A stretch of DNA of 64,000 bases, from assembly GCF_019393635.1 (NCBI RefSeq), contig NC_057863.1, positions 623,157,791 to 623,221,790 on the forward strand. Direction: 5' to 3'. This document shows positions 1 through 10,830 of the stretch, piece by piece. The DNA is from Dromiciops gliroides. Its lineage: Eukaryota; Chordata; Mammalia; Microbiotheria; Microbiotheriidae. The first letter of the stretch is position 1. Each line of letters opens with the position of its first letter. The position numbers and the translations under genes are program-made. The notes beneath the pieces are model-generated. The model had not been told where the DNA came from. It searched no databases and was given only the letters and a program-made list of their open reading frames with translations.

Positions 1-730
1 TGTGATTAAAAGACCTGAACTGAATGGCAAATTTGACTTTCAAATACAAGACCCTAGAGAACCATAAAAAATTGGAGCTGGGGGGACATACCTGGGGTCT
101 TGTATTTGAGGCCGGGTTTTGGCTGGGATCCCCCTAGGTCCAGGGGTGATGCTTTGTCCACTGTGTCACTTAGCTAGGTGATGACATCTTTAGGGTTAAA
201 TTGAGGGGTGAAGGGAATTCACTGGGGGAGGGGGAAGGACAGAAGTGAAATCCTACATGAAAGTAACAGAAAAAGGCTTATGGAGTGGGGGAAGAGAAGG
301 GAGAAGAGCAGGGCAGTAAATGAATTTTACACTCATCAGAAAAGGCTCAAAGATCTTAAACTCATCAGAGCTGCCTCAAGGAGGGACTAACAGACACACC
401 CAACTGGGTGGAGTAATCTATTTAATCTGGGCAGTAAATGAGCCTAACACTCATCAGAATTGGCTCAAAGACCTCAATCTCATTAGAATTGGCTCAAAGA
501 GGGAGTACTGTACACACTCAATTGGGTGAAGTAATCTCTCTAACCCTGCAGGAAAATAGGAGGGGAAGGGGATAAAGAGAGAGGGGCAAAAGAAGGAAGG
601 GCAGAGTCTGGGAGGGGACAAACAGAAACAAATCCCTTTTGAAGAGTGATAGGATGAAAGAAGATGGATAATAGAATAAATATCATGGGGAAGGGAATAG
701 GATGGAAGGGAAACAGTTAATAGTAATCAT
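1..730. repeat. Unclassified dispersed-repeat-like sequence with a two-unit tandem repeat
   Basis: No gene is visible. Positions 311-428 and 429-546 are two diverged copies of one 118-base unit, both beginning gggcagtaaatg and both containing actcatcag, ggctcaaag and a near-identical gtggagtaatct or gtgaagtaatct block. The purine-rich stretch after 546 runs up to the SINE at 735 and seems to resume beyond it, so SINE and host sequence look nested. I cannot assign a family. Confidence 0.45.
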
Positions 731-734
731 GAGG

Positions 735-896
735 GGGCAGCTAGATGGTGCAGTGGATAGAGCACTAGCCTTGGAGTCAGGAGTACCTGAGTTCAAATCT
801 GGCCTCAGACACTTAACACTTACTAGCTGTGTGACCCTGGGCAAGTCACAATTGCCTCACTAATAAAAAAACAAAACAAAAAAACCAAAAAAAAAA
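735..896 (+). mobile_element. Marsupial tRNA-derived CORE-SINE
   Basis: The copy is full length: a gggcagctagatggtgcag head, a gagttcaaatc B-box-like core, the cttactagctgtgtgaccct CORE segment and an A-rich tail. An imperfect duplication (tagtaatcatga before, tagcaatcatga after) suggests target-site duplication. Confidence 0.9.
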
Positions 897-959
897 TAGC
901 AATCATGAAAAAGAGAAAGGGGGGGGAATTGTACAAAAAACAATTATAGCAACTCTTGG

Positions 960-1430
960 TGGAGGCTAAGAATTGAGAATCAAGGATGGAAAAAGCTGTG
1001 CTATATGATTGTAGTGGAATGGTCTTGTGCTACAGGATATGACAAACAGGATGATCCCAGACTAATGAACATCGATGTATAGTGAAGTGAGCAGAGCTGG
1101 AAGGACAGTGTGCATAGTGACAGTTCAGTGAGCAATTGTGAATGACTTAATTACTCTCAGCAGTGCAATGATCCAAGACAATCCCAAGGAACTATTGAGG
1201 AAGTTTACTATGCACCCCTATAGAAAGAACTGATAAAAAGAACACTTGTGGATGGTACATATATAACCTGGTTGCGATCTTGTGGAGGGGGGAGGAAAGG
1301 GAAGGATGGAGAAAAATTTGGAAATCTAAATCTTAAGAAAATGAATGTTGAAAACTACCCTTACATGTAACTGGAAAATAAAATAAATGGTTGTTACTGA
1401 AAAAAATAAAATAAAATAAAGTAGGTAAAA
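960..1430 (+). mobile_element. LINE-1 3' end fragment
   Basis: The tail contains the L1 3' motifs shared with the other copies here: gagcagagctggaaggac, a tacatatataacct segment, a G-rich ggggggagg run, and gttgaaaactac followed by ggaaaataaaataaa. It is non-coding and 5'-truncated. Confidence 0.6.
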
Positions 1431-1539
1431 GAGTCCATTTTTTTTTTACTTCATTTCTTACCTATCCTTAATCATTGAATGGGTGGTACCTCATATAAAC
1501 TGAGACCTGGGAAAGACCTTAGCTTAAAAAATCCAAGGT

Positions 1540-1715
1540 CTCCCACAGTATCAAGGGCCATCTCCAGTCATTCTGATCTATGTCTTGCCACTGGACCCAG
1601 ATTGTTGTGGAGGAGATAGTGAGGCTGGTGACTTTATACAGCCCTGCCTCACTTAAATCCAGTTTACTGCTAGTCAGGACATCACCTTTCTGGTGTCCTT
1701 GGTCCTCTTTGAGAA
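1540..1715 (-). mobile_element. Second SINE family (gtcctttgttctc type)
   Basis: Read on the minus strand it matches the 58.49-58.68 and 60.35-60.52 kb copies: a head of the type tttgttctcaaagaggacc, a tcacttaaatcca or aagtgaggcag core and a cactggacccagat-like block. This is a separate marsupial SINE family from the tRNA-CORE SINE. Confidence 0.5.
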
Positions 1716-1719
1716 CAAA

Positions 1720-2660
1720 GGACAAACTAGGGAGCCATTGGCATGCATTGAATCAGGGAACGATGTGGTTAGACATACTTTAGAAAACTCACTTTTGCAA
1801 CTGAGTAGATGGATTGGAATGTGGAGACCGGTGAGTCAGCAAGCCTAAGTATAAGACTATTGCAATCCTCTACATGAGATATGATTCAGAAATAAACTAG
1901 GGTACTTAATGGCTGTTTAAGTGGTGAGAGGGGGGCATGCAAGAATCAGTGGAAAGAGAAATGCCAACTTTGGAAGTCAATCAATTCTAGATATAGGAAG
2001 TAAAGAATTGAGAAGGACACCGAGCTTGGGAGCCTGTGTAACAGGGAAGATGTTGGTGCCCTTCACAGTAATGAGGAATTCTGAAGAGGGGAGGTTTTGG
2101 GGGAAAGACAGTGAGTTTGGTTTTGGATGTGTTGAGCTTGACATACCCAATGGACATTCTGTTTGAGAGGGCCAGTTGATGATCTGGGCTTGGAACTCAA
2201 AGACAGCTACCATGAATAGCTCTGGGAATCACTTACATAGAGAAGATGATTTAGGCCATGGAAACTGATGGGATCAGAGAGGGAAAGGGAAGAAGACTCA
2301 GGACATAGCCATTGGGGGCACCCAAGGTGTGTGACTTGGATGGAAACCCAGCAGAGAAGGTTGGGGAGAGGTCAGACAGGAGGAGAATTAGGAGAGGGCA
2401 ACAGGCTGAAAAAGAAAGCCTAGAGAGTGTCCAGAAGTGACTAGCAGCACCAAATAATGCAGAGACATCAAGAAAGGTGAGGACTGAGAAGAGTCCATTA
2501 GATGTGGAATTCAAGAGAGCTCTGGTAAGTGGAGAGGGCAGTTTCAGCTGAATGAGGAGGTCAGGCCAGACTGCTAACAATTTAGAAGACAGTGAGAGAA
2601 GGAGGAGAGGCTCTAAGTGTGGATGGCTTTCTTAAGTTTATCCATGAAGAGGAGATGTAA
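1720..2660 (+). repeat. Gene A 3' flank block duplicated at 16.5-19.8 kb
   Basis: This block is nearly identical to 19041-19803, for example at tgttgagcttgacataccc and atgatttaggccatggaaac, and with more divergence to 16470-16555 and 17433-17635. Its wording also matches an ancient dispersed repeat present at 6.54-7.14 and 55.93-56.33 kb, but the near identity here reflects a recent segmental duplication. No coding sequence was recognised. Confidence 0.8.
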
Positions 2661-2679
2661 AGGATGTGAGTGCTTCTTA

Positions 2680-2818
2680 TTTTTTTGTGGGGCAATGAGG
2701 GTTAAGTGACTTGCCCAGAGTCACACAGCTAGTGTCAAGTGTCTGAGGTCAGATTTGAACTCAGGTCCTCCTGAATCCAGGGCCAGTGCTTTATCCACTG
2801 CCACACCTAGCTGCCCCC
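2680..2818 (-). mobile_element. CORE-SINE with 19-base target-site duplication, absent from copy C
   Basis: The SINE is flanked by perfect duplications of aggatgtgagtgcttctta at 2661-2679 and 2819-2837. Copy C has the unoccupied site at about 19799-19817, so this SINE inserted after the A/C duplication, or C derives from an allele lacking it. Confidence 0.92.
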
Positions 2819-3089
2819 AGGATGTGAGTGCTTCTTAAGGAGGGCTTGGCCTTGCAAAGAGAAGGGCCACCTCTTCCTCTGAGACCACAGTGGAGAAGGG
2901 AGTGGGGGAAGATGGAGGTCTGACTAATGTGGGATGAAGCAGGAACTCTTAGCCACTCCTCTGGATTTTTTGCTCTTTTTGATGAAGTAGGAGGTGAAGT
3001 CCTCAGTTATGAGTGTGGGGGAGGGGGCACTGTCAGAAGCTAGAGGAGAGATGAGAAGGGTGGAAACATCTACATTGGAAGATGGGATT

Positions 3090-3357
3090 ATTGCTGTTGT
3101 TCAGATGTTTCAGTCATGTATGTCCAAGTCTTCTGAACCCCATTTGAGGTTTTCTTGGCAGAGACACTGGAGTAGTTTGCCATTCCTTTCTCCAGCTCAT
3201 TTGACAGGTGAGGAAACTGAGGCAAACAGGGTGAAGTGACTTGCCCAGGATCACACAGCTAGTAAGTGTCTGAGGCTGGATTTGAACTCAGCAAGGATGA
3301 ATCTTTCTGGCTCCAGGCCCAGTGCTCTATGCACTATGCTGACACCTAGCTGCTGTG
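3090..3357 (-). mobile_element. Long CORE-SINE variant
   Basis: The CORE-SINE body is preceded by the module ttttcttggcagagacactg - ccagctcatttgacag - gaggaaactgaggcaaacag, seen in many copies in this window. Confidence 0.8.
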
Positions 3358-3381
3358 GGAGGTGGGATAATGGAATGAAAA

Positions 3382-3632
3382 GAAGCAACTAGGTGATGTA
3401 GGGGAAAGATTGTTGGACCTGGAGTTAGGAGAACCTGAAGTCAAAGCCAGCCCCAGACACTTACCAGCTCTCTGACCCCAGGAAAGTCACTCAGCCTGTC
3501 TGCCTCAGTTTCCTCATCTGTCAAATGGGAATAAGAATAGCTCCTACCTCCCTGGGTTGTCATGGAGATCAAATGAGATATTTATTAAGCACCTTGTGAT
3601 TTAAAAAAGCTCTATATGAATGCTAGCTGTTA
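3382..3632 (+). mobile_element. MIR SINE
   Basis: Old MIR core (ttaccagctctctgacc, cctcagtttcctcatctg) followed by the MIR 3' end (gggttgtcatggagatc, atgctagctgttatt). It lies in the 3' flank of gene A. Confidence 0.7.
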
Positions 3633-3800
3633 TTGCACTTATTTTTCTTATAATTATTTGCTGTGGTCAGGGTTCAGATAAAAAAAAAAACATCCATGTG
3701 TAGTGGCTCAGTCAGTCTTGTTTTGTGATTTCCTTTAGTTCCACTGAGCAGCCCATGAATTCAAGTGGTGGTAAGAGGTCGGGAATAATCTAAAGCAATG

Positions 3801-3806
3801 TTTATT
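3801..3806 (-). terminator. Candidate polyadenylation signal of gene A
   Basis: AATAAA on the minus strand, 62 bases past the gene A stop codon. It is the first canonical signal downstream and predicts a very short 3' UTR. The cleavage site is not determinable here. Confidence 0.6.
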
Positions 3807-3867
3807 GAAACCCAAAGCTGCTATAAGTAGGAAGACACTGAAACTATTAGTTGATCTGGATCTGAAT

Positions 3868-4053
3868 CTAGTTGTTGCATCTGGCTGGTTCTTCTGCACA
3901 ACTGGGCATCCTGGTGATCTCAGGACCAATGGTGATGCTGCTGTTGGTGAATAGGTAGCCAAACCACACAGGCCAGCCCTGAGTGTCCCTCTGGCCATGC
4001 TGGAAGTAGATGTGACGGACTCCTGGGGGGTAGTTGGAGAATGTGTGGGAGAC
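3868..4053 (-). CDS. Gene A coding exon 5 (FBA C-terminal part)
   Basis: The acceptor is a C-rich tract ending in CAG at 4055-4054. The exon encodes residues 207-267, starting VSHTFSNYPP and reaching TNSSITIGPEI before a short divergent tail and TAG at 3870-3868. Confidence 0.88.
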   Translation of the reverse strand, partial: VSHTFSNYPPGVRHIYFQHGQRDTQGWPVWFGYLFTNSSITIGPEITRMPSCAEEPARCNN

Positions 4054-4787
4054 CTGGGGGAGGACAGAGTTAGTAGTCATTTGGTGGAGGTAGTCCTATG
4101 GTTCTTAACCTTGGGCTGGCAAGATTGGAGGAAGAGGGAAAATGGGGGGTGGGAGGAATAGTTTGGGCTAGCAAGGTAGTATGGCCCCCTTTGGGAAACC
4201 AATGGAACTCTTCTCAGTCATGTTTTCAAATTCATAAAATAAAATCCATGGGATTATGAAATAAACCAATTACTTTGAAATGTAAATATTGAAATATTTA
4301 TACATTTTGTAGTATTGTTATATTCATAATTATATAGACACTAATATTTACGATATAGTTTATAAATATAAACATCTGTATTTACAAGATGTATTTTATA
4401 AGTGCAAATGACTATGTATATATGTTATGTGTATATATGTGTGTATGTAAAGTTAATGGATCCCAGAACAAGAACCTCTGCTATAAGGTATTATCTGACC
4501 AAGGCCCCTCAGAGAAGAGGCATGATGTAAAAAAAATTATTAACTATAACTAATCTAAAAAATTTTGTAACTGACATATAAAAGTTATAATTTTAGAAAA
4601 ATTATATCTATAGTTGAAAAATTATCATTGGTTCATAAGTTCCATCTGGGTTGCCATTCAAATGTAAAAATTATATTAATTGGGCCTAATCTGTGGACTT
4701 TTGGCTGGCTATCTGACTGCTTTTAGCTTAGTATGGGCCGTTTATAAAATCCCACACTGCTCCTTCAAAATTGATAAGCAAACACCT

Positions 4788-4844
<57 letters not shown>

Positions 4845-7800
4845 CAATTGGGGTTAAGTGACTTGCCCAGGGTCACACAGCTAGTAATTGTTAAGTGTCT
4901 GAGGCCAGATTTGAACTCAGGTCCTCCTGAATCCAGGGCTGGTGCTCTATCCACTGCGCCACCTAGCTGCCCCGCAAACACATCTTTTAATTAAATAATC
5001 AAACCAGGGTTTATTTATATGAAACAATTCAGAAATAAGAATACAGGAAAATAAGATATACAACCTGAAACCTTGACCAACCAACTCTCCCCATTCTCTT
5101 TTAACTTTCTCTCCTGCCCCTTACGCTTTCTCGTCTGTGGGTGTGGCCACCTGTCTGCCCTCTGCACTTAGAACCTGAGTATCCTTCCCTGGTCTGGCCC
5201 TTTTCACTGTCTGCCACACCTGCAACTTTCTTAGTGTCCTCTGCTCTCCTTCCCATCTCTCAGTTGCCTTCTCTCTACCTTCTAATTGAAAAGCCCTTTC
5301 TCCATACCCTTGCCCACCCCCAGCATCTCTAGCATCTCTGTACCAATCGGCCTTCTTCTAGCGTCCCCCTCTACTCACTCAAAGCCCCCTTTCACTTTGT
5401 CGACCCCCCCTTTTACGTCTCCCTGCATCTCTTTTTATTAACCTCCTCTCTCGAGTGAAACTTGTGCTGCCAAGGCTAATTCTAGCGCTTACAGGCAGAC
5501 TGGGGACAGAGTTGAAATGGGAAAACTGCCTAGGGTTGCCCTGTGGTCCTGGCCCCAGAACCTCACTGACCTCTTTCCACTCAGAGTTGTGCCTTCCATC
5601 AACCACGACCTGTGTGAGCTCGAACATATCCAGGGTCTCAAAGTCATCACATAGCAAGTGCACACAGATGTAATAGTTGTAGCAACAGTTTGATGTGACA
5701 GCAAACCTGAGGAAAGGAAGAAGGGCCCCTCAGATCAAGGAATCCCAGAGCCTTGGAGTTGGAAGATATGTCAGAAGTCAATCGAGTCAGGACAAGGCCC
5801 CTCTTATATAACATTCCTAGCAGCTGGTTACCTGGCTTTCAATGCAGAAGATTTACTGAGATGGCAGTGACTAAAGGGGCACAGAGGAAGGAGTGCTGGC
5901 CTTGGTACCAGAGGCCCTAGGTTCAAATTCTGGCTCTGACATTTACAGCCTGTGTGCCTCTGGGGATCAGGCATCTTACTTCTCTACAGGCCTCAGTTTC
6001 CTCAACTGTAAGATTGGGGTGGTGACCATATGACCTCTGAGGTCCTTTGGAGTTCTAAGCCTATGATTCCATGACCTGATGTCCCCTCATGTTACTTATG
6101 GATAGCTCTGTTAGGAAGTGTTTCTTTATGTTAAACCTTGCTAGCAGAGCCTAGGGAGAAGTCCCCCTTGGCCTTCAGCTCAACAAGCACTTATTAGTAT
6201 CACTGATTGAGAGTGGGAAGGACCATGTAGCTCATACAGTCTAACACCCTCATTGAACAAATGTGGAAACTGAGGCTTTTGGAAGGTAAATCCAAGGTCA
6301 GGCAGTCAGTGATCTTCCTGACTCTAAGTACAGTTGGATGGCATTACATGCAAATCACGTACTCTCTCCTGGGATTACAAATTAATCAATAAGGATTTCT
6401 TAAGCACCTACTATGTGCTAGGTATAGATGATGAAGGTACAAAGACAATCACTGCCCTTGTGAGAACTTATATTTTCATAAAGCAAACAATGTGTTTACA
6501 CATAGACATATATACATACATCTACTCACAAATAAATATAATTTCAAGGGGGAGGCAATGGCAGCTAGGAGGGTCAGTGGCCTCATGGAGAAGGTGGTTC
6601 TTGAGCTGAGCTTCAAGGGAAGAAGCCAGGTATCCCTAGAGCCAGAAGTGAGGCAGGGGAAGGTCCCATCCAGGAGATAACCTTGCAAAGGCAGAGGGGT
6701 GGGAGACGGCCAAAAACCCAGCTGGAACCATAGAGCGTGAAAGGGGAATAAAGTGTACATACATCTGGAGAGGTGGGTTGGAACTGGGTTGTGAAGGGCT
6801 TCACCCACAGGGGACTGTATCTGCTCCTGGAGGAGCAGGACTAGCCTGAGCCACCCTGTGCTTGACAAAGATCATGGAGCCTCATGGAGGGTAAATTGGA
6901 GAGGAAGAAGGGACTGGCAGCAAGAAGACCAAAAAGGAGGCTACTGCAACAGTCCAGGGCAAGGGGGACTTGGGTGGTTGTGATTTAAATGGAAAGAAAG
7001 AGACAGGTTCAAAAGATGTTGCAGAGAAAGGATCTACCAGACTTGGCAACCATTTGGATATGGGGGAGAGGAGAGAGTGAGGAGTCAGGATGACAGTGAG
7101 GCTGGATGACTATGAGGATGAGGATGGTGGTATCCTTCATAGAAATACAGGAAGAGGGGCAGCTAAGTGGCTCATTGGATGGAGCAGGGGCCCTGGAGTC
7201 AGGAGGACCTGAGTTCAAATCCTGCCTCAGACATTTGACACTTACTAGCTGTGTGACCCTGATTGCTTCAGGGGGAAAAAAAAAACAAAATGAGGAAGAA
7301 ATGAGAAATGATCACTGATGTGTGACCTGGCCTAAGTTGCCTGCCTGGGTCTCAGGTGATACCACCCTTTCTTGCCCTATTCATGGGGACATGGTGAGGA
7401 TGAAGGAGCCCCTGGGTGTGTGAATTTCCCACCCCACCCCACTAGGCTCCAGCCCCACTCACCAGTCCTTGATCACAATGTCTGGCCTCACTGTGTCCAT
7501 CAGTTCTTCACTATAGCCCTCGGCTTTCAGGTCCACCAGCTGAGACTTGAGACAATCACTGGGGAGACATGAGAAGGTGGTTGGACACAGGTGGGCTCAG
7601 TATAGAGATGGGCTTCTTCCTTGTCACCCCAGCTTGAGATGGGTGCTCCTCCTCCACCCACCCCACCATGCCAGCCGGGGCAGCCCATCAGATGTGACCT
7701 CCCGGGGCCATCTTGTGGTTCTGTCTCTAACAGGAGCATAGATGGATGATGTAGGGGAGTTAAAAGTACCTCCCTTTAAGTCATCTCTGGAAGTTCAGAA

Positions 7801-10800
7801 CTCCCTTTGAACATTAGTCATCAGTAAGTTCGGGCAGCTAAGTGGCACCAGAGTACTGGACCTTGAGTCAGGAAGACTCATCTTCCTGGGTTCAAATCCA
7901 GCCTCAGACACTTAGTAGCTGGATGACCCTGGGCAAGTCACTTCACCCTGTTTGCCTCAGTTTCCTCATCTGTCAAATGATCTGGAGAAGGAAATGGCAA
8001 ACCACCCAAGGATTTCTTTAAAAAAAAAAAGCCACCCAAATAGGGTCATGAAGATCTGACATGACTGAAAACAACTGAACAATGATCAGTGATTTGGCAG
8101 CCAGTAACATCAGCATCTGATTTTTGAGCCCTCAGTACTGGATGGTCTCCCTAGTTCCCTCTGACTCCTGATCCTGGGATCCTGTCAACTCTTTGAGGGT
8201 AGGAACTGGCTTTGTACCTTTCACTGCATCCCCAGCACTTAGCAAAGTGCCTGGCTCATGTGTTGGTCAGTCATTTCAGTCATGTCAGAATGTTCATGAT
8301 CCCATTTGGGTTTTCTTGGCAAAGACAGTAGAGCGATTTGCTATTTCCTTCTCCAGCTCATTTGACAGATGAGGAAACTGAGGCAAACAGGGTGAAGTGA
8401 TTTGCCCAGGGTCACACAGCTAGTAAATTTCTGAGGCTGCATTTGAACTGAAGTCTTCCTGACTGTAGGCCTGGCACTCAGTACAGTGGGCCACCCTGCT
8501 GCTCACCTGGCTCATAGTAGGTCCTTAATAAAAGTGTGTTGATGGACTTTGGTCTCTAGCCAGTCAGTTCAACCTTTATTAGGCATTTGCTGGATGCTTG
8601 GCACAATGCTAAGACCTGGGCATGCCCTCACATTCTAATGGGGGGGACATGAGAATAACCAGATATGGCCAAGATCCCTATAGAAACTAAATGGAAGGTT
8701 AATTCAGATGGGAAAGTACTAGCTGCAGAGGGGACTGGGAAAGGAAATGAGGAATGATAATAGGCTGCAGTGAAGATGGAGACCACTGCAGGGGTAGCCA
8801 ATGCAAACCCATGGAGGCAGGAGAGGAGAGCTAGCTGGGTGGCCCACTGGATAGAGTGCTGGGCCCAGGGGTAGGAAGAGCTGTGTTCAAACCAGCCTCA
8901 AACCCTTCATAGGAGGCCACTTCAGCCTGGCTGCCTCACTTTCCTCAACTGTAAGATGATCTGGAGAAGGAAATGGCAAACCACTCCAGGATCTTTGCCT
9001 GTAAAACAGATCTAATGTTTGTAAAGGACTTAGGTCAGTGCCCAGCACATAGTAGGTGCTATTGACATGTTAGCCATTATAATTCTTATTCTTTGTCAGT
9101 TACCCAGCGCCCTCCTGGCCCTATTTGGCCTGTGCCTTCCCTTCACCCCAGAACCCACTTGAGCCAGGATTCCCCTTACCCATAGTCAGCTAGGAAGCAT
9201 TTCCTGACTCGGGGGTCTGGAAACTCCTTTCCATGGAATCCAGATATGTCTTGTATGCTCCAATGATTTTCTGCTCTCTGCTCATTTTCCCAAAAATTGA
9301 ACCCATCTAGAAAAAGAATAAACAGCATCTTGAGTTCCATGGAGGAAGTGGAGAGAGGGGCAGAATATGAGTCAGTTGGAGGAAATGGAATATTAGGAGA
9401 AGAGAAACCTTGGGTGGGATTGTGAGAGTTGTCTTCAAAGACAACTTGAAGGTGGCTCAGCACTCACACTCACCAGCTGTGTGACCTTGGGCAAGTCACT
9501 TCACCTCTGTCTAGGAGGCAGCTAGGTGGCTCAGAGGAGGAGAGAGGGCTGGGCCTGGAGTCAGGAAGACCTGAGTTCAAATCTGGCTTCAGACACTTAC
9601 TAACAGTGTGGCCCTGGGCAAGTCACTTCACCTCTGTTTTCCTTAATCCACTGGAGAAGGAAATGGCAAACCAGTCCATTATCTTTGCCAAGAAAACCCC
9701 ATAGGTCTATGGAGTCATGTAGAACAGGACACAACCAAACAACAACACACCACTCCTTGCCATGAGGTATAGCAACAAATGAATGTTGATAGGAGTGGAT
9801 GTTTTTGTTGAGACCAAGATCTCTCATGCCTTGAGGATCCCATGTATGGGTAGTTGGCAAGTTCTGTTTATTTCCCAAACCCTATCCTTGCCACCCTCTG
9901 CATGCTGTGAGATTTCTTTAATATAGGTAACTCTCAAATGAGTAATTCCCTCTGCTTCCCAAGGGGGACACTTCCTCTGCAATCTGTGGCTTTAGTTGCC
10001 TGAGACACCCAGAGCTTGTGATGTGGCCAGCCTGCCTCACAGATGGGACTGGAACCCAGTTCTTTCTGGCTTTGAGGCCCATTCATTCCCCCTGTTGCCT
10101 CCAAAGGAAATCAATGTGTGTCAGGAGGGGAGACTGAACATTTGGGTCTTTAGTGGAAGGAAAAGAGCCACCTGGGACTCCATAGCCCCACCCAGGGGAG
10201 CAAGGACAGGTTCTTCCTGAGTTGGGGTAGGACAGCACTCAGCACAGGTCCCTACTATACAGCCCACCACCCTCAGCCCCCAGTAGGAGATCAGGGACCA
10301 CTTACTATTTCCTGTATAACCGGCCCCAGGCTCCTCATGAAGTAAGAGAAAGCACTCAGGTGCTCTGATTCCAAACCCAGTGTCATCACCACTGGGCCAT
10401 CCTACCTCCAAGGGAAGTGACATGCTCAAGATCACATGTGTGGAAAGTGACAGAACTGGATTTAAAGTGGGTCTGCTGCCTCTAGATGCACTGGGCTACC
10501 CAGCCTCCATAGGGTCCACCTGCCCATAGCATGAGACAGCTTTGATGGATGTGAAAGTTGAGGGGCCCCACCTTTGCCACAGGGGTTGTGGATCAGGTTC
10601 CTGTGGAGGCTGCAGAGGAAGTAGAAGACCTTCCAGCCAGCTACTGGCTTGTCCTGGTACTCGGAGATGAAGCCCTCTCGCAGGCACTTGCGTTTCCACA
10701 GGGACACCTGGTCGATGAGGTCCCTCCAGAGGCTGCAGACTGGCCGGCAGCGCCTCAGCAGCTCCCGGGCTGGCACCAGGGAGAACAACTCCAGGAGCAC

Positions 10801-10830
10801 TTCCTCAGGCAGCTCATTGATGCTGGCCAT
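3868..10830 (-). CDS. Gene A: FBXO6/FBXO44-like F-box protein with FBA domain, 267 aa
   Basis: This is a substrate receptor of the SCF (SKP1-CUL1-F-box) ubiquitin ligase, of the FBXO2/6/44 sugar-recognition-like group. The coding join on the minus strand is 10830-10572, 9306-9180, 7558-7463, 5706-5571, 4053-3868: 804 bases including the stop. All introns obey GT-AG. The F-box is at about residues 4-48 (INELPEEVLLELFSLVPARE, then CSLWRDLID). The FBA domain runs from about residue 70 to 250, with WKVFYFL, EFPDPRVRKCF, CLKSQLVDL, PDIVIKDWF and VSHTFSNYPPGVR. The frame is open throughout, so the gene is probably functional. The FBA half is unusually diverged: exon 4 has lost the usual FAAR-DCGCTY wording, and the loop that reads YW in FBXO6 reads GW (residues 232-233). 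The start is the ATG just inside the first coding exon, as in the family. It lies downstream of gene B on the same strand. Whether it is FBXO6 or a lineage-specific paralogue is unresolved. Confidence 0.85.
4085..4790. other. Gene A intron 4, AT-rich stretch
   Basis: Very AT-rich sequence with tatata and ttataa runs. No gene, RNA or recognised repeat was seen before the (TG)n tract. Confidence 0.4.
4791..4975 (-). mobile_element. (TG)n microsatellite on the tail of a CORE-SINE
   Basis: About 50 bases of TG repeat (4791-4843) directly replace the A-tail side of a minus-strand CORE-SINE (4844-4972). The repeat has probably expanded from the SINE tail. Confidence 0.85.
5571..5706 (-). CDS. Gene A coding exon 4
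   Basis: The acceptor is CTCAG and the donor GAG|GTCAGT. It encodes residues 161 (second part) to 206, ending EWKE. It is the most diverged exon compared with gene B, although the length (136) and phase are identical. Confidence 0.85.
5885..6075 (+). mobile_element. MIR SINE
   Basis: MIR-type head (gagtgctggccttgg), core (ggttcaaattctggctctga) and end (cctcagtttcctcaactgta ... ggtcctttggagttctaag). Confidence 0.65.
6390..6480 (+). repeat. Ancient L2/MIR-associated repeat piece
   Basis: The wording ttaagcacctactatgtgct, gatacaaagac, actgcccttgtgag resembles the start of L2-type 3' repeats also seen at 8.56, 16.2, 34.45, 53.71 and 61.75 kb. Confidence 0.5.
6540..7140 (+). repeat. Ancient dispersed repeat, intron 3 of gene A
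   Basis: It shares the order of motifs with 1.72-2.66 and 55.93-56.33 kb: tgaagggcttcac, gctactgcaacagtccaggg, aaagatgttgcagag, gacttggcaaccatttggat. Divergence is high, so this is an old family copy rather than the recent duplication. Family not assigned. Confidence 0.5.
7156..7275 (+). mobile_element. CORE-SINE, truncated tail
   Basis: The head ggggcagctaagtggctcat and the core through cttactagctgtgtgaccct are present. The segment before the A tail is shortened. Confidence 0.8.
7463..7558 (-). CDS. Gene A coding exon 3
   Basis: The acceptor is CCCCAG and the donor TG|GTGAGT. It encodes DCLKSQLVDLKAEGY, then SEELMDTVRPDIVIKDW, close to FBXO6/44. Family members read YWEEL where this exon has YSEEL. 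Confidence 0.9.
7833..8078 (+). mobile_element. Long CORE-SINE variant
   Basis: SINE head, CORE segment (acttagtagctggatgaccc) and the extended module cctcagtttcctcatctgtc ... gagaaggaaatggcaaacca ... gacatgactgaaaacaactg. Confidence 0.8.
8190..8540 (-). mobile_element. L2-like tail split by a long CORE-SINE
   Basis: An L2-type end (ctttgagggtaggaactgg ... cccagcacttagcaaagtgc) is interrupted at 8261-8505 by a minus-strand long CORE-SINE and resumes at catagtaggtccttaataaa. The target duplication cctggctcat lies at 8251-8260 and 8506-8515. Confidence 0.7.
8832..9075 (+). mobile_element. CORE-SINE variant with MIR-like end
   Basis: Diverged head (gctagctgggtggcccactg), cctcactttcctcaactgta, aaatggcaaaccactccagg, then cacatagtaggtgctattga. 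A duplicated counterpart lies in copy C. Confidence 0.65.
9180..9306 (-). CDS. Gene A coding exon 2
   Basis: The acceptor is TTTTTCTAG and the donor GG|GTAAGG. It encodes DGFNFW ... HGKEFPDPRVRKCFLADYG. It has 8 differences in 127 bases from the orphan exon at 20250-20376, whereas the gene B exon matches at only about 21 of 43 residues. Confidence 0.9.
9505..9755 (+). mobile_element. Long CORE-SINE variant
   Basis: SINE head (ggcagctaggtggctcagag), CORE, and the gagaaggaaatggcaaacca module. A duplicate copy is at about 20585-20820. Confidence 0.8.

Larger units (their letters stand above)
8790..10434 (-). repeat. Gene A intron/exon 2 block duplicated in copy C
   Basis: This block is nearly identical to 19857-21478, with SINEs and exon 2 in the same order. 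Homology begins at agccaatgcaaacccatgg and stops at catgctca, just short of the F-box exon. Confidence 0.9.

Noticed and set aside
735-896. tRNA gene from the SINE head and B-box-like ggttcaaatc
   Set aside because: No complete cloverleaf; it is the tRNA-derived part of a SINE present in many copies.
1921-2580. Conserved open frames shared with 19123-19717
   Set aside because: Shared because the DNA is a recent segmental duplication of an old dispersed repeat; the frames are interrupted or altered and have no domain.
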